NCBI RefSeq assembly: GCF_002741105.1
Contig: NZ_NIQU01000010.1
Location: 97,318 to 161,317, forward strand
DNA from: Pseudomonas sediminis
Lineage (GTDB): Bacteria > Pseudomonadota > Gammaproteobacteria > Pseudomonadales > Pseudomonadaceae
DNA: 64,000 nt
Direction: 5' to 3'
Shown piece after piece: positions 34,374 to 43,395 of this stretch. The notes under the pieces were generated by a model. The model was not told the origin of the DNA and did no database searches. It saw nothing but the letters and a program-made list of their open reading frames with translations. Each line of letters starts with the position of its first letter. Positions within the stretch are counted from its first letter, which is position 1. Position numbers and translations under genes: made by a program.

Positions 34374-35204
34374 TTACGCTGAGGCGAAACCGAACAGGGT
34401 TGCGGGGTTGTCCACCAGAACGCGACGGCGCTCCTCGGGGTTGGGCAGCAGAGCCTCGAGCAGCGCGAATTGCTGATCGTAGCGGGTCTGCGACTCGAAC
34501 TGGGTGTTGGGCCAATCGCTGCCCCAGAGGAAGCGACCGACGCCGCCACAAGCCTCACGCAGACGCACCTCGATGGCCTGGGTACGGCTCAGATCGGACT
34601 GGCTGCGGTAGGCTGCCGACAGCTTGATCCATACCGGCGCCTGGCCCAGCAGGTCGAAGAACACGTCATGCTGCGCAGCATCCAGTTGCACGCTCGGCGC
34701 GGGCAGGCCGAAGTGATCGATCACCACGGTGACGCCGGATTCGAGAATCGCCGGCACGATCAGCGCCAGGTCGTCGAAGCCGCGCTGAATTTCCACCTGC
34801 CAGCCACGGCGCGCCAGACGGCGGAACAGGCCACTCCAGGTTGGGCCGGTGTAATCCTCCAGCGCCTTGCCGATCAGGTTCAGGCGCACGCCCACCACGC
34901 CGGCAGCGGCCAACTCGTCCAGCTCGGCATCGCTGACCTGCGCATCCACCACCGCCACACCACGCAGGCGCTCAGGGAAGCGTTGCAACGCCTCGACCAT
35001 GTAGTGGTTGTCGGTGCCGAGAAAGCTGGGCTGGATCAGCACCCCCTGGGACAGGCCGCAGGCGTCCAGGTGGGCCAGGTACTGCTCCACGGTGGCGTCA
35101 TAGCTGGGGCTGTAGCGGCGGCCGGGAACCATGGGCAGGTCCTGGCGAAAGATGTGCGCGTGGGTGTCGATGCCGGTGATAGCGGCATAAGGCATGGGCG
35201 TCAC
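34374..35204 (-). CDS. amidohydrolase family 2, LigI-like
   Basis: A 276-residue TIM-barrel hydrolase: GIDTHAHIFRQDLP near the start (metal HxH), VVIDHFGLP, and RFLWGSDWPNTQFES with the catalytic Asp. This is the pattern of 2-pyrone-4,6-dicarboxylate lactonase and related lactonases. Start GTG at 35204 has AGAGG upstream; an ATG three codons later is possible. First gene of an operon with a carboxylate carrier, divergent from a GntR regulator. Substrate inferred to be a carboxylated lactone. Confidence 0.85.
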   Translation of the reverse strand: MTPMPYAAITGIDTHAHIFRQDLPMVPGRRYSPSYDATVEQYLAHLDACGLSQGVLIQPSFLGTDNHYMVEALQRFPERLRGVAVVDAQVSDAELDELAAAGVVGVRLNLIGKALEDYTGPTWSGLFRRLARRGWQVEIQRGFDDLALIVPAILESGVTVVIDHFGLPAPSVQLDAAQHDVFFDLLGQAPVWIKLSAAYRSQSDLSRTQAIEVRLREACGGVGRFLWGSDWPNTQFESQTRYDQQFALLEALLPNPEERRRVLVDNPATLFGFASA

Positions 35205-35265
35205 GAAGCGATACCTCTGTCGATTCTTGTACGAGCCGCCGGTACGAGCGACTCCTTCTTGTAAG

Positions 35266-35285
35266 TCATATATTCATATATATGA
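35266..35285. promoter_or_regulatory. palindromic operator candidate for the GntR regulator
   Basis: Perfect inverted repeat TCATATAT-TCAT-ATATATGA in the AT-rich divergent region between the amidohydrolase and GntR genes. Its place and symmetry fit a dimeric repressor site. Binding is not shown. Confidence 0.5.
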
Positions 35286-35374
35286 TTAGATGACTGTATC
35301 TACAGAGATCGAGTGCTGTCAATCTGCAGGCCAGTGGTAAAGTGACGGCCGGTCGACTTTTGGATTTGAGGTTT

Positions 35375-36112
35375 ATGAGCACCACGACTCTGGGACAGGA
35401 CGAGCGCCTGCCGCTGTACCAGCGGTTACGCGACGAAATGCTGGGGAAAATTGCCGCAGGCGAATGGTTGCCGGGTGAAGCCATCCCTACCGAAGCGGAG
35501 TTGACCCGCCACTACGGCGTGGCCGTTGGTACGGTGCGCAAGGCAGTGGAAACCCTGGTCGCAGAAGGCCTGCTGCTGCGTGCTCAGGGACGCGGCACCT
35601 TCGTACGCCGGCCGAACTTCGACGGCTCGCTGTTTCGTTTTTTCCGCCAGGTCAGCGTCAGTGGCCAGTCTCAGGTGCCGCAGGGTCGCATCCTCGACTG
35701 CCGCCAGGTAGCTGCCGATGCCGCCGTCAGCCAGGCACTGCAGCTGAGCGAAGGCGAGCCCTGCGTATTCCTCCAACGCCTGCGTCTGATCGACGGCCGC
35801 CCGCTGTTCCATGAACGTATCTGGCTGCCGGCTTCACGCTTCGACGCTCTGCTGGAGCTCGCGCCGGACGACTTTCCACAATTGCTCTACCCCTTCTACG
35901 AGCAGCATTGCGGCCAGCGCATCGCATCCGCCCGGGAAACCCTGACGGTCTCCTCCGCCGATGCCGAACTCGCCGCCATTCTGGATGTGGCCGAAGCCAG
36001 CCCAAGCGTGGTGATTGAACGTACCGCCTTGGGCTACGATCGCACGCCGCTGGAATATCGCCTGTCACGCGCGGCGGCGGAGAACTTCCGCTATCAGGTG
36101 GAAATCAGCTAA
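35375..36112 (+). CDS. GntR-family regulator with UTRA domain (HutC type)
   Basis: A 245-residue regulator. wHTH residues 15-80: LPLYQRLRDEMLGKIAAGEW, IPTEAELTRHYGVAVGTVRK, LLLRAQGRGTFV. UTRA ligand domain follows (CVFLQRLRLIDGRPLFHERI; VVIERTALGYDRTPLEYR). Probably represses the divergent lactonase/carrier operon and perhaps the second carrier, released by the substrate. ATG at 35375. Confidence 0.88.
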   Translation: MSTTTLGQDERLPLYQRLRDEMLGKIAAGEWLPGEAIPTEAELTRHYGVAVGTVRKAVETLVAEGLLLRAQGRGTFVRRPNFDGSLFRFFRQVSVSGQSQVPQGRILDCRQVAADAAVSQALQLSEGEPCVFLQRLRLIDGRPLFHERIWLPASRFDALLELAPDDFPQLLYPFYEQHCGQRIASARETLTVSSADAELAAILDVAEASPSVVIERTALGYDRTPLEYRLSRAAAENFRYQVEIS

Positions 36113-36133
36113 ACACCCGCCTCCAGATGCAAC

Positions 36134-36155
36134 ACGCCCGGGCAAGCCCGGGCGT
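36134..36155. terminator. terminator between gntR and CitMHS genes
   Basis: Stem ACGCCCGGG/CCCGGGCGT with loop CAAG, located between convergent gene ends. No T-run, so it may be weak or just a spacer hairpin. Confidence 0.5.
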
Positions 36156-36179
36156 GAGGTGCGATACAAGCTGGGTTTG

Positions 36180-37490
36180 TCAGAACAACCCGAGTGCCCA
36201 GGCCGCACCGAACAGCACCAGCGAGAAGCCCCACATCCACCACAGCGAGTAGCGAATGTGCCGGCCCAGATCCAGCCCGGCCAGACCCAGCGCCAGCCAC
36301 AGCGCCGGCGAGAACGGGCTGATGAAGGTGCCGATGATGTTGCCGATGGTCAGCGCATAGACCACGCTGGCCGGCTCGACGCCCTGGGCACCGACCACTT
36401 CCAGCGTTACCGGCAGCAGGCCGAAGTAGTAGGCGTCGGTGCTCAGCATCAGCTCCATCGGCAGGCCGAACAGCCCCAGCACGATATGCATCTGCCCCAC
36501 CAGCGGTGCCGGCAGCACCTGCGCCAGGTCCTGGGCAATGGACGTGAGCATGCCGGTGCCAGTGAAGATGCCGAGCATCGAGCCCGCCGCCAGGATAATC
36601 ATGCCCATACTCAGCGCAGCCGGAGCGTGGGCGGAGATACGCTGCATCTGCGCCTTGCCGCCGGGGTAGTTGATCAGCAGCGCCAGGCACAGACCGATCA
36701 TGAAGATATAGCCAGCCGGCAGCACGCCAGAGAACAGCGATACCAGCACCGCCAGGAACAACGCGGAGTTGGCCCACAGCAGACGCGGGCGCTCCAGTGC
36801 AAGCTCCTCGGCGCTTGGCTCATGCAAATCAGTGCTGGTTTCCACCAGTACCCCTTCGTCCCCGCTCTTGCCGGCGGCGATACGGCGCTGCTCACGCCAA
36901 CCCAGCAGCGCCGCCAGGGCTACCAACAACACCACACCGATACCCTGGATGGCGATCAGCGGACGCCACAGCTCGGTGACCTCGATGCCGGTCACGGCCG
37001 AGGCACGGCCCAGCGGTCCGGCCCAGGGCAGCATGTTGAAGATACCGGCGCCGATCGCCAGCAACAGCAGCATCAGGTACGGGCTCATGCGCAACTGCTT
37101 GTACAGCGGCAGCAAGGCGGGAACGGTGAGCAGGAAGGTGGTGGCGCCGGCGCCGTCCAGGTGCGCCAGCATGCCGATCACCGCAGTGGCCACGGTCACC
37201 GCGATCACGTTGCCGCGGGTGAGCCGGACCATGCCGCCGATCAGCGGGCGGAACAGCCCGGTGTCCTGCAGCACGCCAAAAAAGGTGATGGCAAACACGA
37301 ACATGGTGGCAATCGCCGTCACGCGGCCGATGCCATCGGTGAAGAAACCGGAAATCGCCTCCGGGCCAAAGCCCGCGGCCAGAGCGCCGAGCAACGGCAC
37401 CACGATCAATGGCAGAACAGGCGACATGCGCCCGATAAGCAGCAGCACAACCAGGCTGCAGATGGTCAACAGGCCAATCAAGGTCAACAA
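36180..37490 (-). CDS. CitMHS-family citrate/carboxylate:H+ symporter
   Basis: A 436-residue carrier with about twelve helices. HLDGAGATTFLLTVPALLPL, LPWAGPLGRASAVTGIEVTE and FGLPMELMLSTDAYYFGLLP are diagnostic of CitMHS transporters, which take up metal-citrate or related acids. Likely TTG start at 37490, preceded by GAGGAG at good spacing; no suitable ATG. Second, unrelated carrier of the carboxylate locus. Confidence 0.85.
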   Translation of the reverse strand: MLTLIGLLTICSLVVLLLIGRMSPVLPLIVVPLLGALAAGFGPEAISGFFTDGIGRVTAIATMFVFAITFFGVLQDTGLFRPLIGGMVRLTRGNVIAVTVATAVIGMLAHLDGAGATTFLLTVPALLPLYKQLRMSPYLMLLLLAIGAGIFNMLPWAGPLGRASAVTGIEVTELWRPLIAIQGIGVVLLVALAALLGWREQRRIAAGKSGDEGVLVETSTDLHEPSAEELALERPRLLWANSALFLAVLVSLFSGVLPAGYIFMIGLCLALLINYPGGKAQMQRISAHAPAALSMGMIILAAGSMLGIFTGTGMLTSIAQDLAQVLPAPLVGQMHIVLGLFGLPMELMLSTDAYYFGLLPVTLEVVGAQGVEPASVVYALTIGNIIGTFISPFSPALWLALGLAGLDLGRHIRYSLWWMWGFSLVLFGAAWALGLF

Positions 37491-37617
37491 ACCGCTTTCT
37501 CCTCTTTTTCTTGTAAAGCACGCGAAAGGCGCGTGCGGAGGCTAAGAGGCGAACCTTTCAAAAACCTTTAAGCGGCGAACATGCGCCTCGCTAAATGTCA
37601 GTGGATATGTCGCGAAA

Positions 37618-37643
37618 TCGGGGCGGCAGCCCTGCCGCCCCGA
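37618..37643 (-). terminator. hairpin terminator after SDR gene
   Basis: GC-rich stem TCGGGGCGGCAG/CTGCCGCCCCGA seven bases after the SDR stop on the minus strand. Only a short T-run follows. Confidence 0.5.
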
Positions 37644-37649
37644 CTTCAT

Positions 37650-38393
37650 TTATTGCAGGGTGTAGCCCTTGTCTACCACCCAATCCTGGCCGTGGACACC
37701 ACGTGCACCATTGCTCAGCTGGAACAACACCACCTCGGCAATCGCCTGCGGATCTAGGAACTCACCGTCGACCAGGCGCTTGCCGACCTCACTGGCAACC
37801 CCCGCCAAGGCATCGTCAGCCAGACCCAGGCTGTTCCAGATCGGAGTCGCCGTCGGCCCTGGTGAAACCAGATTGAGCCGCAATCCTTCGCTGGCATGCT
37901 CCAGCGCAAGGCTACGTACCAGCGCAGATAGCGCCGCCTTGCTGGCGATATAACCGCCGAGCCCGGCAAACCCCAGTTGACGCAGAAAGGTACTGATGAA
38001 AACCACCGACGCGGGCCGCGCCAGATGAGGCCTAAGCACGTGAAAGGTATTGATTGCACCGGCGCCATTGACCCGCCACTGCTGTTCGAATGCCTGCATG
38101 TCGCAGCCCGGCGCCAACCGCGCGATTCCAGCGTTGGGCACCAGATAATCGACTGCACCGAGCCGCCCCGCCCGCTCGGCCAGCCCATGCAGCGCGTCGA
38201 TATCGGTGACGTCACCCGCACACCAATGCAGCTGTTCGGGATGCAACGCCTGCAACGCCTCCAACGCGCCCAGACGCCGTGAAAAAGCCAGTACCCGCGC
38301 GCCGCGCTGCAGCAACAGATCACACACTGCCAGGCCAATACCTGAACTGGCCCCGGTGACGACAGCCAGACGACCCTGAAAATTCGTATTCAT
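37650..38393 (-). CDS. short-chain dehydrogenase/reductase
   Basis: A 247-residue classical SDR: cofactor site VVTGASSGIGLAVCDLL, PNAGIARLAPG in place of NNAG, YIASKAALSALVRSLALEH with the Y-x3-K pair, and LVSPGPTATPIWNSLG. The last residues (GQDWVVDKGYTLQ) match many family members. Located after the CitMHS carrier's upstream side on the same strand, 159 bases away, so it may act in the same catabolic route; no substrate can be given. Confidence 0.85.
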   Translation of the reverse strand: MNTNFQGRLAVVTGASSGIGLAVCDLLLQRGARVLAFSRRLGALEALQALHPEQLHWCAGDVTDIDALHGLAERAGRLGAVDYLVPNAGIARLAPGCDMQAFEQQWRVNGAGAINTFHVLRPHLARPASVVFISTFLRQLGFAGLGGYIASKAALSALVRSLALEHASEGLRLNLVSPGPTATPIWNSLGLADDALAGVASEVGKRLVDGEFLDPQAIAEVVLFQLSNGARGVHGQDWVVDKGYTLQ

Positions 38394-38456
38394 GAAGTTC
38401 CTCGAAGCGATAAGAGCATGAGTACCGCGGCTTCCACGAGCCGCGCTGAGATCGAC

Positions 38457-38804
38457 TTACTGCGCTTGCAGGCGGATACCGTTCATCTTCACCTGCTGAC
38501 CCAGCTCGAAGCGCTCCTTGGGCGAACGCACCCACTGCTCACGACCATCTTCGTGGCGCACCACATAGGCGGTGCCGCTATTGCCAGTGGCGGCCTGCAC
38601 CTGCGCGCCGGACCAGAGCCCAGCGGCGCCGCCAATCAGCGCACCAACAGGGCCACCCGCGGCGGCACCCAGCATCAGGCCGGACAAACCTCCAAAACCG
38701 GCACCTACAGAGTTTTCTTCACGTCCGGCCACCACTTCGGCAGCCTGCACAACATTGACGGCCGCAAGGCCGAGGGAAAGGGCAAGCAAGGCAATGGATT
38801 TCAT
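38457..38804 (-). CDS. glycine-zipper envelope protein (SlyB/YmgG type)
   Basis: A 115-residue exported protein. Signal peptide ending VVQA; glycine zipper residues 30-70 (GAGFGGLSGLMLGAAAGGPV, GALIGGAAGLWSGA) and a C-terminal beta part (YVVRHEDGREQWVRSP). Such proteins sit in the outer membrane or periplasm. The 254 bases upstream are AT-rich and hold no gene. Confidence 0.75.
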   Translation of the reverse strand: MKSIALLALSLGLAAVNVVQAAEVVAGREENSVGAGFGGLSGLMLGAAAGGPVGALIGGAAGLWSGAQVQAATGNSGTAYVVRHEDGREQWVRSPKERFELGQQVKMNGIRLQAQ

Positions 38805-39058
38805 CTGATTTCTCCTTTAATGGGCATTGCACCTGGAGCAAATCAGTTTCCGTGCCATATATTTTTTACTTAAAAAACAACAAGATAAAATCAGATAAGT
38901 TTTAATGACTACGCCATAAAGAAGTCATAAAGACTAAATAAAGGTCATGATGACTCTTCGCATCGATGCCGACGTGAGCCTTGCGCTTGCCAGCACACGC
39001 AAGGTCTTCAACAGCAATCCATGCTCTACTGTCGCAACCCAAAGTGACAGCAAGCCCC

Positions 39059-39820
39059 ATGACCGACCTCGATCTCTGCGCCGCCCAATACTGCGCCATC
39101 GCCGGCGACCTCCACGCCAACCTCCAGCGCCACCTGCAGGTCATGCGACTCGCCGCCGAGCAGCGCATCGATTTTCTGCTGTTCCCCGAACTGTCGTTGA
39201 CCGGCTACGAGCCCTCGCTGGCACGCGAACTGGCGCAGGCGACGGACACTGCCCTGCTGCAACCTTTGCGCACATTGGCCAAGCAGCTGCGCATGACCAC
39301 GGCGGTCGGCCTGCCGCTGCGAACAGCCGAAAGCGACGCCGTCCTGATCGGCTCAGTGCTATGCGGCGCCGATGGCTCGCAGGCCATCTACACCAAGCAG
39401 CACCTGCATGCGGGTGAAGAGCGAGTGTTCAGCCCAGGCACCGGCGGTGCGCCGCAGCACCTCGGCGACGAGCGCATCGCCCTGTCGATCTGTGCGGACT
39501 TCGCCCACGCCAGCCATGCCAGGGCTGCCGTCGAGCGCGGCGCCGGGATCTACGCGACCAGTGTGCTGATCAGCGAAAACGGTTACCCGCATGACAGCGA
39601 ATTGCTCGAAGGCTATGCCCGTGACTTGTCCCTCGGGGTGTTGATGGCCAACCACGGCGGTCCTTCCGGCGGCTGGGCCTGCGCCGGGCGCAGCGCGTTC
39701 TGGGCGCCCGGTGGGCGACAGGTGGTAAATGCAGTCGGCACGGGTGACTGCCTCGTGATTGCGCGCCGCCGCCAGGGCATCTGGCAAGGTCAGACGCTGG
39801 AGTTGTCGCTGGACAACTGA
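39059..39820 (+). CDS. carbon-nitrogen hydrolase (nitrilase superfamily)
   Basis: A 253-residue enzyme with the Glu-Lys-Cys triad: LLFPELSLTGYEP (Glu), IYTKQHLH (Lys) and LSICADFAHASHARAAVERG (Cys). Substrate unknown; not close to N-carbamoylputrescine amidohydrolase by eye, so it is not called aguB. ATG at 39059. Its stop touches the stop of the next gene (TGA/TCA at 39818-39823) with no space for a terminator. Confidence 0.85.
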   Translation: MTDLDLCAAQYCAIAGDLHANLQRHLQVMRLAAEQRIDFLLFPELSLTGYEPSLARELAQATDTALLQPLRTLAKQLRMTTAVGLPLRTAESDAVLIGSVLCGADGSQAIYTKQHLHAGEERVFSPGTGGAPQHLGDERIALSICADFAHASHARAAVERGAGIYATSVLISENGYPHDSELLEGYARDLSLGVLMANHGGPSGGWACAGRSAFWAPGGRQVVNAVGTGDCLVIARRRQGIWQGQTLELSLDN

Positions 39821-40351
39821 TCAGGCCGCTTTGAACGCCTTCACCTGCTCCAGCCAGGCCAGGTCGAGCCACGTCTGCTCGATATCCAGCCCCTGCTGCT
39901 CCATCGCCTCACGATGGCTATCGATCTCGCGCACCATCTGGCTCAGCTCGCTGGAGTTGCCGTCGAGCTGGTGCATCTGGGTTACCCCCAAATGATAGAA
40001 ACGCAGCAACTTCATCGCGCCGTCATCCCCTTGCGCCACGCCCGCCTTGACGTGATGCATGACATTGGTGACGCGCATCAGGCTGCGCTTGAGCCGCCAG
40101 CCGTAGACGGCCGGCGCCATGAACGGTCTTGACCAGAGTTGCTGGCGCACCAGGACGATGGTCAGGCCGAGCCCCACCACCACACCGAGCAGGTTCCATT
40201 TGAAGTTGTCGCCACCGAGCGTGCCGAACACCTGCGTACTCAGCGTGGCGCAGAGCATGGCCAGCGCCACGAAGATGACCGCGATAACCGCAGTACTGCG
40301 ACGGGTCTGCTGGCGGTAGTAGGCGGGGTCAATGGGCTGGATTTCGAACAT
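39821..40351 (-). CDS. DUF3087 inner-membrane protein
   Basis: A 176-residue protein with two N-terminal helices (STAVIAVIFVALAMLCATL, NLLGVVVGLGLTIVLV) and a soluble helical C-terminus (LLRFYHLGVTQMHQLDGNSS). This is the DUF3087 pattern, common in Pseudomonas. Role unknown. Confidence 0.75.
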   Translation of the reverse strand: MFEIQPIDPAYYRQQTRRSTAVIAVIFVALAMLCATLSTQVFGTLGGDNFKWNLLGVVVGLGLTIVLVRQQLWSRPFMAPAVYGWRLKRSLMRVTNVMHHVKAGVAQGDDGAMKLLRFYHLGVTQMHQLDGNSSELSQMVREIDSHREAMEQQGLDIEQTWLDLAWLEQVKAFKAA

Positions 40352-40416
40352 GCGCGAAGGCTCGTGGCGGGGTCAGTCGGCGATGGTACGACAGCTTGCC
40401 ACGATGCACGAACTCG

Positions 40417-41031
40417 TCACGCCTCTGTACGGCCTTGAAGATAAGGGCCGATCGCCGCCAACGCCCCCGCCAGGTACTGCGCCTTCTCACCAACCGGCGC
40501 CACGTAGTGCAGCGCCTGGCACGCCTCGTCGAGGCCGACCAGACGGGCGATAACCCAGGCGGCGAGATAAGTGGACGCGAGGCAGCCGCCCGCCGTGGCG
40601 ACATTGCCACGGGCGAACAGCGGCTGATCGAGCACCTGCACACCTGCCTCCTGCACCCAGGGTTTGCTGGTCAGGTCGGTGCAGGCGGCAACGCCGTCGA
40701 GCAAGCCGAGCTTGGCCAGTACCAACGTACCGGAACACTGCGCCGCCAGCAGTTGGCGCGCCGGGTCGAGGCGCAGTTGCGCCATCAGCGCTTCATCCGC
40801 CACCACCTCACGGGTGCGCATGCCACTGCCGACGATAACCGCATCAGCCGCGCATGCCTGCTGCACGTCGATCTGGCTATCGATCACCAGCCCGTTCATG
40901 GATGTCACGCGCGCAGCCGGACTGGCGATGCTGACGCACCAGTCCGGCTGGCGGATGCGGTTGAGAATGGCGTAAGCGATCAGCGAGTCGAGTTCGTTGA
41001 ACCCTTCGAAGGTCAGAATGGCGATGTGCAT
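40417..41031 (-). CDS. DJ-1/PfpI-family protein
   Basis: A 204-residue class-I glutamine-amidotransferase-like protein: HIAILTFEGFNELDSLIAYA, LLAAQCSGTLVLAKLGLLDG with the nucleophilic Cys elbow, and ATAGGCLASTYLAAWVIARL. Might be an isonitrile hydratase-like or glyoxalase-like enzyme. Divergent from a MocR-type regulator across 83 bases, so probably its target. ATG 41031 chosen by family start. Confidence 0.83.
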   Translation of the reverse strand: MHIAILTFEGFNELDSLIAYAILNRIRQPDWCVSIASPAARVTSMNGLVIDSQIDVQQACAADAVIVGSGMRTREVVADEALMAQLRLDPARQLLAAQCSGTLVLAKLGLLDGVAACTDLTSKPWVQEAGVQVLDQPLFARGNVATAGGCLASTYLAAWVIARLVGLDEACQALHYVAPVGEKAQYLAGALAAIGPYLQGRTEA

Positions 41032-41114
41032 GGCGGCTCCTGTCATGAAACGGGTTGCCACGCAGCTTCGGGGCAATGACCATGACAATCAAATAATTGT
41101 CATGGATACAACCC

Positions 41115-42449
41115 ATGCCCCGCACGCGCTACAAGCAACTGGTCGATCAGTTGGCCGCCGACATCCGCTGTGGCGCGCTCGCGCCCGGCACACGCCTGCC
41201 CACGCACCGCGAACTGGCCGCACAGCACGGCATCGCCCTGGTCACCGCGTCCAGGGTCTACACCGAGCTGCACGCCATGGGCCTGGTGAGTGGAGAAACC
41301 GGACGCGGCACCTTCGTGCGTGAGACCAGCCTGGCGCCTGGCCACGGTATCGACCAGCCGGCGACCGAGGGTGGCATGCTCGACCTCAACTTCAACTACC
41401 CCACGTTGCCGGGCCAGGCCGACCTGCTGCGCCAGGCCCTGCGCCAGCTGGCATTGTCCGGGGATCTGGAAGCACTGCTGCGCTACCAGCCGCATGCCGG
41501 GCGCCCCCATGAGCGGGCATTGCTGGCCAGGCACCTGACGGATCAGGGGCTCCCGGTCACGGCGCAACAGGTGCTGATCGTCAACGGCGCCCAACACGGT
41601 CTGGCGCTGACCCTGCAGACCCTGCTCAAACCCGGTGACGTGGTCGCGGTCGATGCGCTTACCTACCCCGGTTTCAAGGCGGCCGCCGCCGCGCGCGGCG
41701 TGGAGTTGCTGGCACTGCCCTGCGACGCCAGCGGCCCCGATTTCGCTGCCCTGGCGGCGCGGTGCAGAACGCGCCGGGTACGAGCGATCTACAGCATGCC
41801 GACCCTGCATAACCCACTGGGCTGGGTACTCGACCGGTCGCAGCGCGAGCGCCTGATCGATATCGCCCGCGAGCACGACCTGCTGATCATCGAGGATGCC
41901 GCCTACGCCTTCCTGGCCAGCTCGGCGCCAGCACCACTGGCCGCCCTGGCGCCCGAACGCACAGTTCATGTATCTGGCTTCTCGAAGAACATCTCCACCG
42001 GCTTGCGGGTTGGCTACCTGACTGCGCCTGCCGTCTGGGTCGCCGCACTGGAGCGCAGCATCCGCGCCAGCACCTGGAACACCCCGGGCATCATGACGGC
42101 GCTGGTCTGCGCCTGGATCGAAGACGGCACACTGGCCCGCCTGCAAGCGCAGAAACGCGAGGACGCCCGCTGTCGGCAAGCACTGGCTCGGCGCGTGCTG
42201 GACGGCCTGCAACCGATCGGCCATGAGGCCGGCTATTTCCTCTGGCTGCCGTTGCCGGCCGAGGTGCGCGCCGATCAGGTCGTGGCGCGCCTGCTGCACG
42301 AGCAGGTGGCGGTCTCCACCGCTGAGCCGTTCAGCACTTCGGAGCAGGTGCCCCATGCGCTGCGCCTGGCCCTTGGCTCGGTCACCCTGGCGCAACTGGA
42401 AGACGCGCTGAACAGAGTCAGGCAAGCCATCGCCCACTTCGCCTATTGA
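41115..42449 (+). CDS. MocR-type GntR regulator with aminotransferase domain
   Basis: A 444-residue fusion of a GntR wHTH (YKQLVDQLAADIRCGALAPG, LPTHRELAAQHGIALVTASR) and a fold-type I aminotransferase domain with the PLP lysine in VSGFSKNISTGLRVGYL and the ...YSMPTLHNPLG segment. MocR proteins sense PLP or an amino compound and usually act on the divergent gene. ATG at 41115. Overlaps the convergent AraC gene by seven bases. Confidence 0.9.
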   Translation: MPRTRYKQLVDQLAADIRCGALAPGTRLPTHRELAAQHGIALVTASRVYTELHAMGLVSGETGRGTFVRETSLAPGHGIDQPATEGGMLDLNFNYPTLPGQADLLRQALRQLALSGDLEALLRYQPHAGRPHERALLARHLTDQGLPVTAQQVLIVNGAQHGLALTLQTLLKPGDVVAVDALTYPGFKAAAAARGVELLALPCDASGPDFAALAARCRTRRVRAIYSMPTLHNPLGWVLDRSQRERLIDIAREHDLLIIEDAAYAFLASSAPAPLAALAPERTVHVSGFSKNISTGLRVGYLTAPAVWVAALERSIRASTWNTPGIMTALVCAWIEDGTLARLQAQKREDARCRQALARRVLDGLQPIGHEAGYFLWLPLPAEVRADQVVARLLHEQVAVSTAEPFSTSEQVPHALRLALGSVTLAQLEDALNRVRQAIAHFAY

Positions 42450-43273
42450 GCGACCTGACGCAGCCACTCGCTGGGACTCGCCCCCACCTTGCGGCGAAAC
42501 GCGCGCGCCAGCGCCGAAGGGCTTTCGTAACCAACCTCATCGGCGATCAGCGCCATGGGCCGGCCTTCTCGCAAGCGCTTCTGCGCCAGGCTGACACGCC
42601 AGCCCACCAGATAATCGGCCGGCGTAGCACCCACCACCTGGTGAAAGTGCGCAGCGAAACTGGCGCGCGACATACCGGCCAACGCCGCCAGTTCGGCCAC
42701 CGACCAGCCATGCTGCGGTTTCTCGTGCAGCTGATTGAGCGCGCGTGCCAGGCGCGGTTCGGCCAGGCCGGCCATCATCCCCGAGGCCAGCTCGCGGCTG
42801 TTCATCAAGTGCCGCAGCAGCTGGATAACCATCAGCTCGAATAGGCGGTTGAGCACCAGTTCGCGCCCACAATCCTCCCCTGCCGCTTCGGCGAACAGCC
42901 AGTCCAGGCAGCCGCTCAGGCTCGGCAGTTCACGCAACGGTTTGACGATGGCGCCGGGCAATGCCCGCGACAGCGGATTGTCGATACCGCCATCGAAGGC
43001 CAAGGTGGCGCAGACCAACTCGGCGCCATCGGCCTCGCTGGCCGTCATCTGGTGCAGGCGCGGCCTGGCCACCAGCATCAGGCTCGGCTCCTGCAGACGC
43101 AGCTCGCGGCCGTCGCCTTCGCGAAAGCTCATGCGCCCGGCACGCAGCAGGTGAATGTAGCCATGCGGCTCATGCTTGCCATGGCTGCTGGTGCCGTAGA
43201 AGCCACCGCGGTGGAAGGTGCTGGCGTGCAGATTGAAGTGATGCAGCAGGCTGGACAGGCGATCCATGGTCAT
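42443..43273 (-). CDS. AraC-family regulator with cupin sensor (AraC_binding_2 type)
   Basis: A 276-residue protein. Residues 1-150: cupin-like ligand domain (STFHRGGFYGTSSHGKHEPH). Residues 175-276: two helix-turn-helix motifs (WSVAELAALAGMSRASFAAH; ADEVGYESPSALARAFRRKV), ending GASPSEWLR. Divergent from the AhpD-like gene 123 bases away, which it probably controls. Two possible ATGs at 43273 and 43267. Confidence 0.87.
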   Translation of the reverse strand: MTMDRLSSLLHHFNLHASTFHRGGFYGTSSHGKHEPHGYIHLLRAGRMSFREGDGRELRLQEPSLMLVARPRLHQMTASEADGAELVCATLAFDGGIDNPLSRALPGAIVKPLRELPSLSGCLDWLFAEAAGEDCGRELVLNRLFELMVIQLLRHLMNSRELASGMMAGLAEPRLARALNQLHEKPQHGWSVAELAALAGMSRASFAAHFHQVVGATPADYLVGWRVSLAQKRLREGRPMALIADEVGYESPSALARAFRRKVGASPSEWLRQVAQ

Positions 43274-43395
43274 CTCGCACTCTTGGACGATCTGTCGCAT
43301 AACATCGACGATCTGAATCCGAAAGGCCAGCTCATTTCACTAATCTGGCTCCAGGCTTGAACGACAAGCTCCCCACCCAAGACTGGAGAATCACC

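Noticed and set aside
36015..37571. 518-codon open frame on the plus strand
   Set aside because: Antisense to the CitMHS carrier; Gln/His/Arg-rich translation without any domain, typical for GC-rich shadows.
39059..39820. Nitrilase-family gene as aguB
   Set aside because: Shorter and not similar enough by eye to N-carbamoylputrescine amidohydrolase, and far from aguA.
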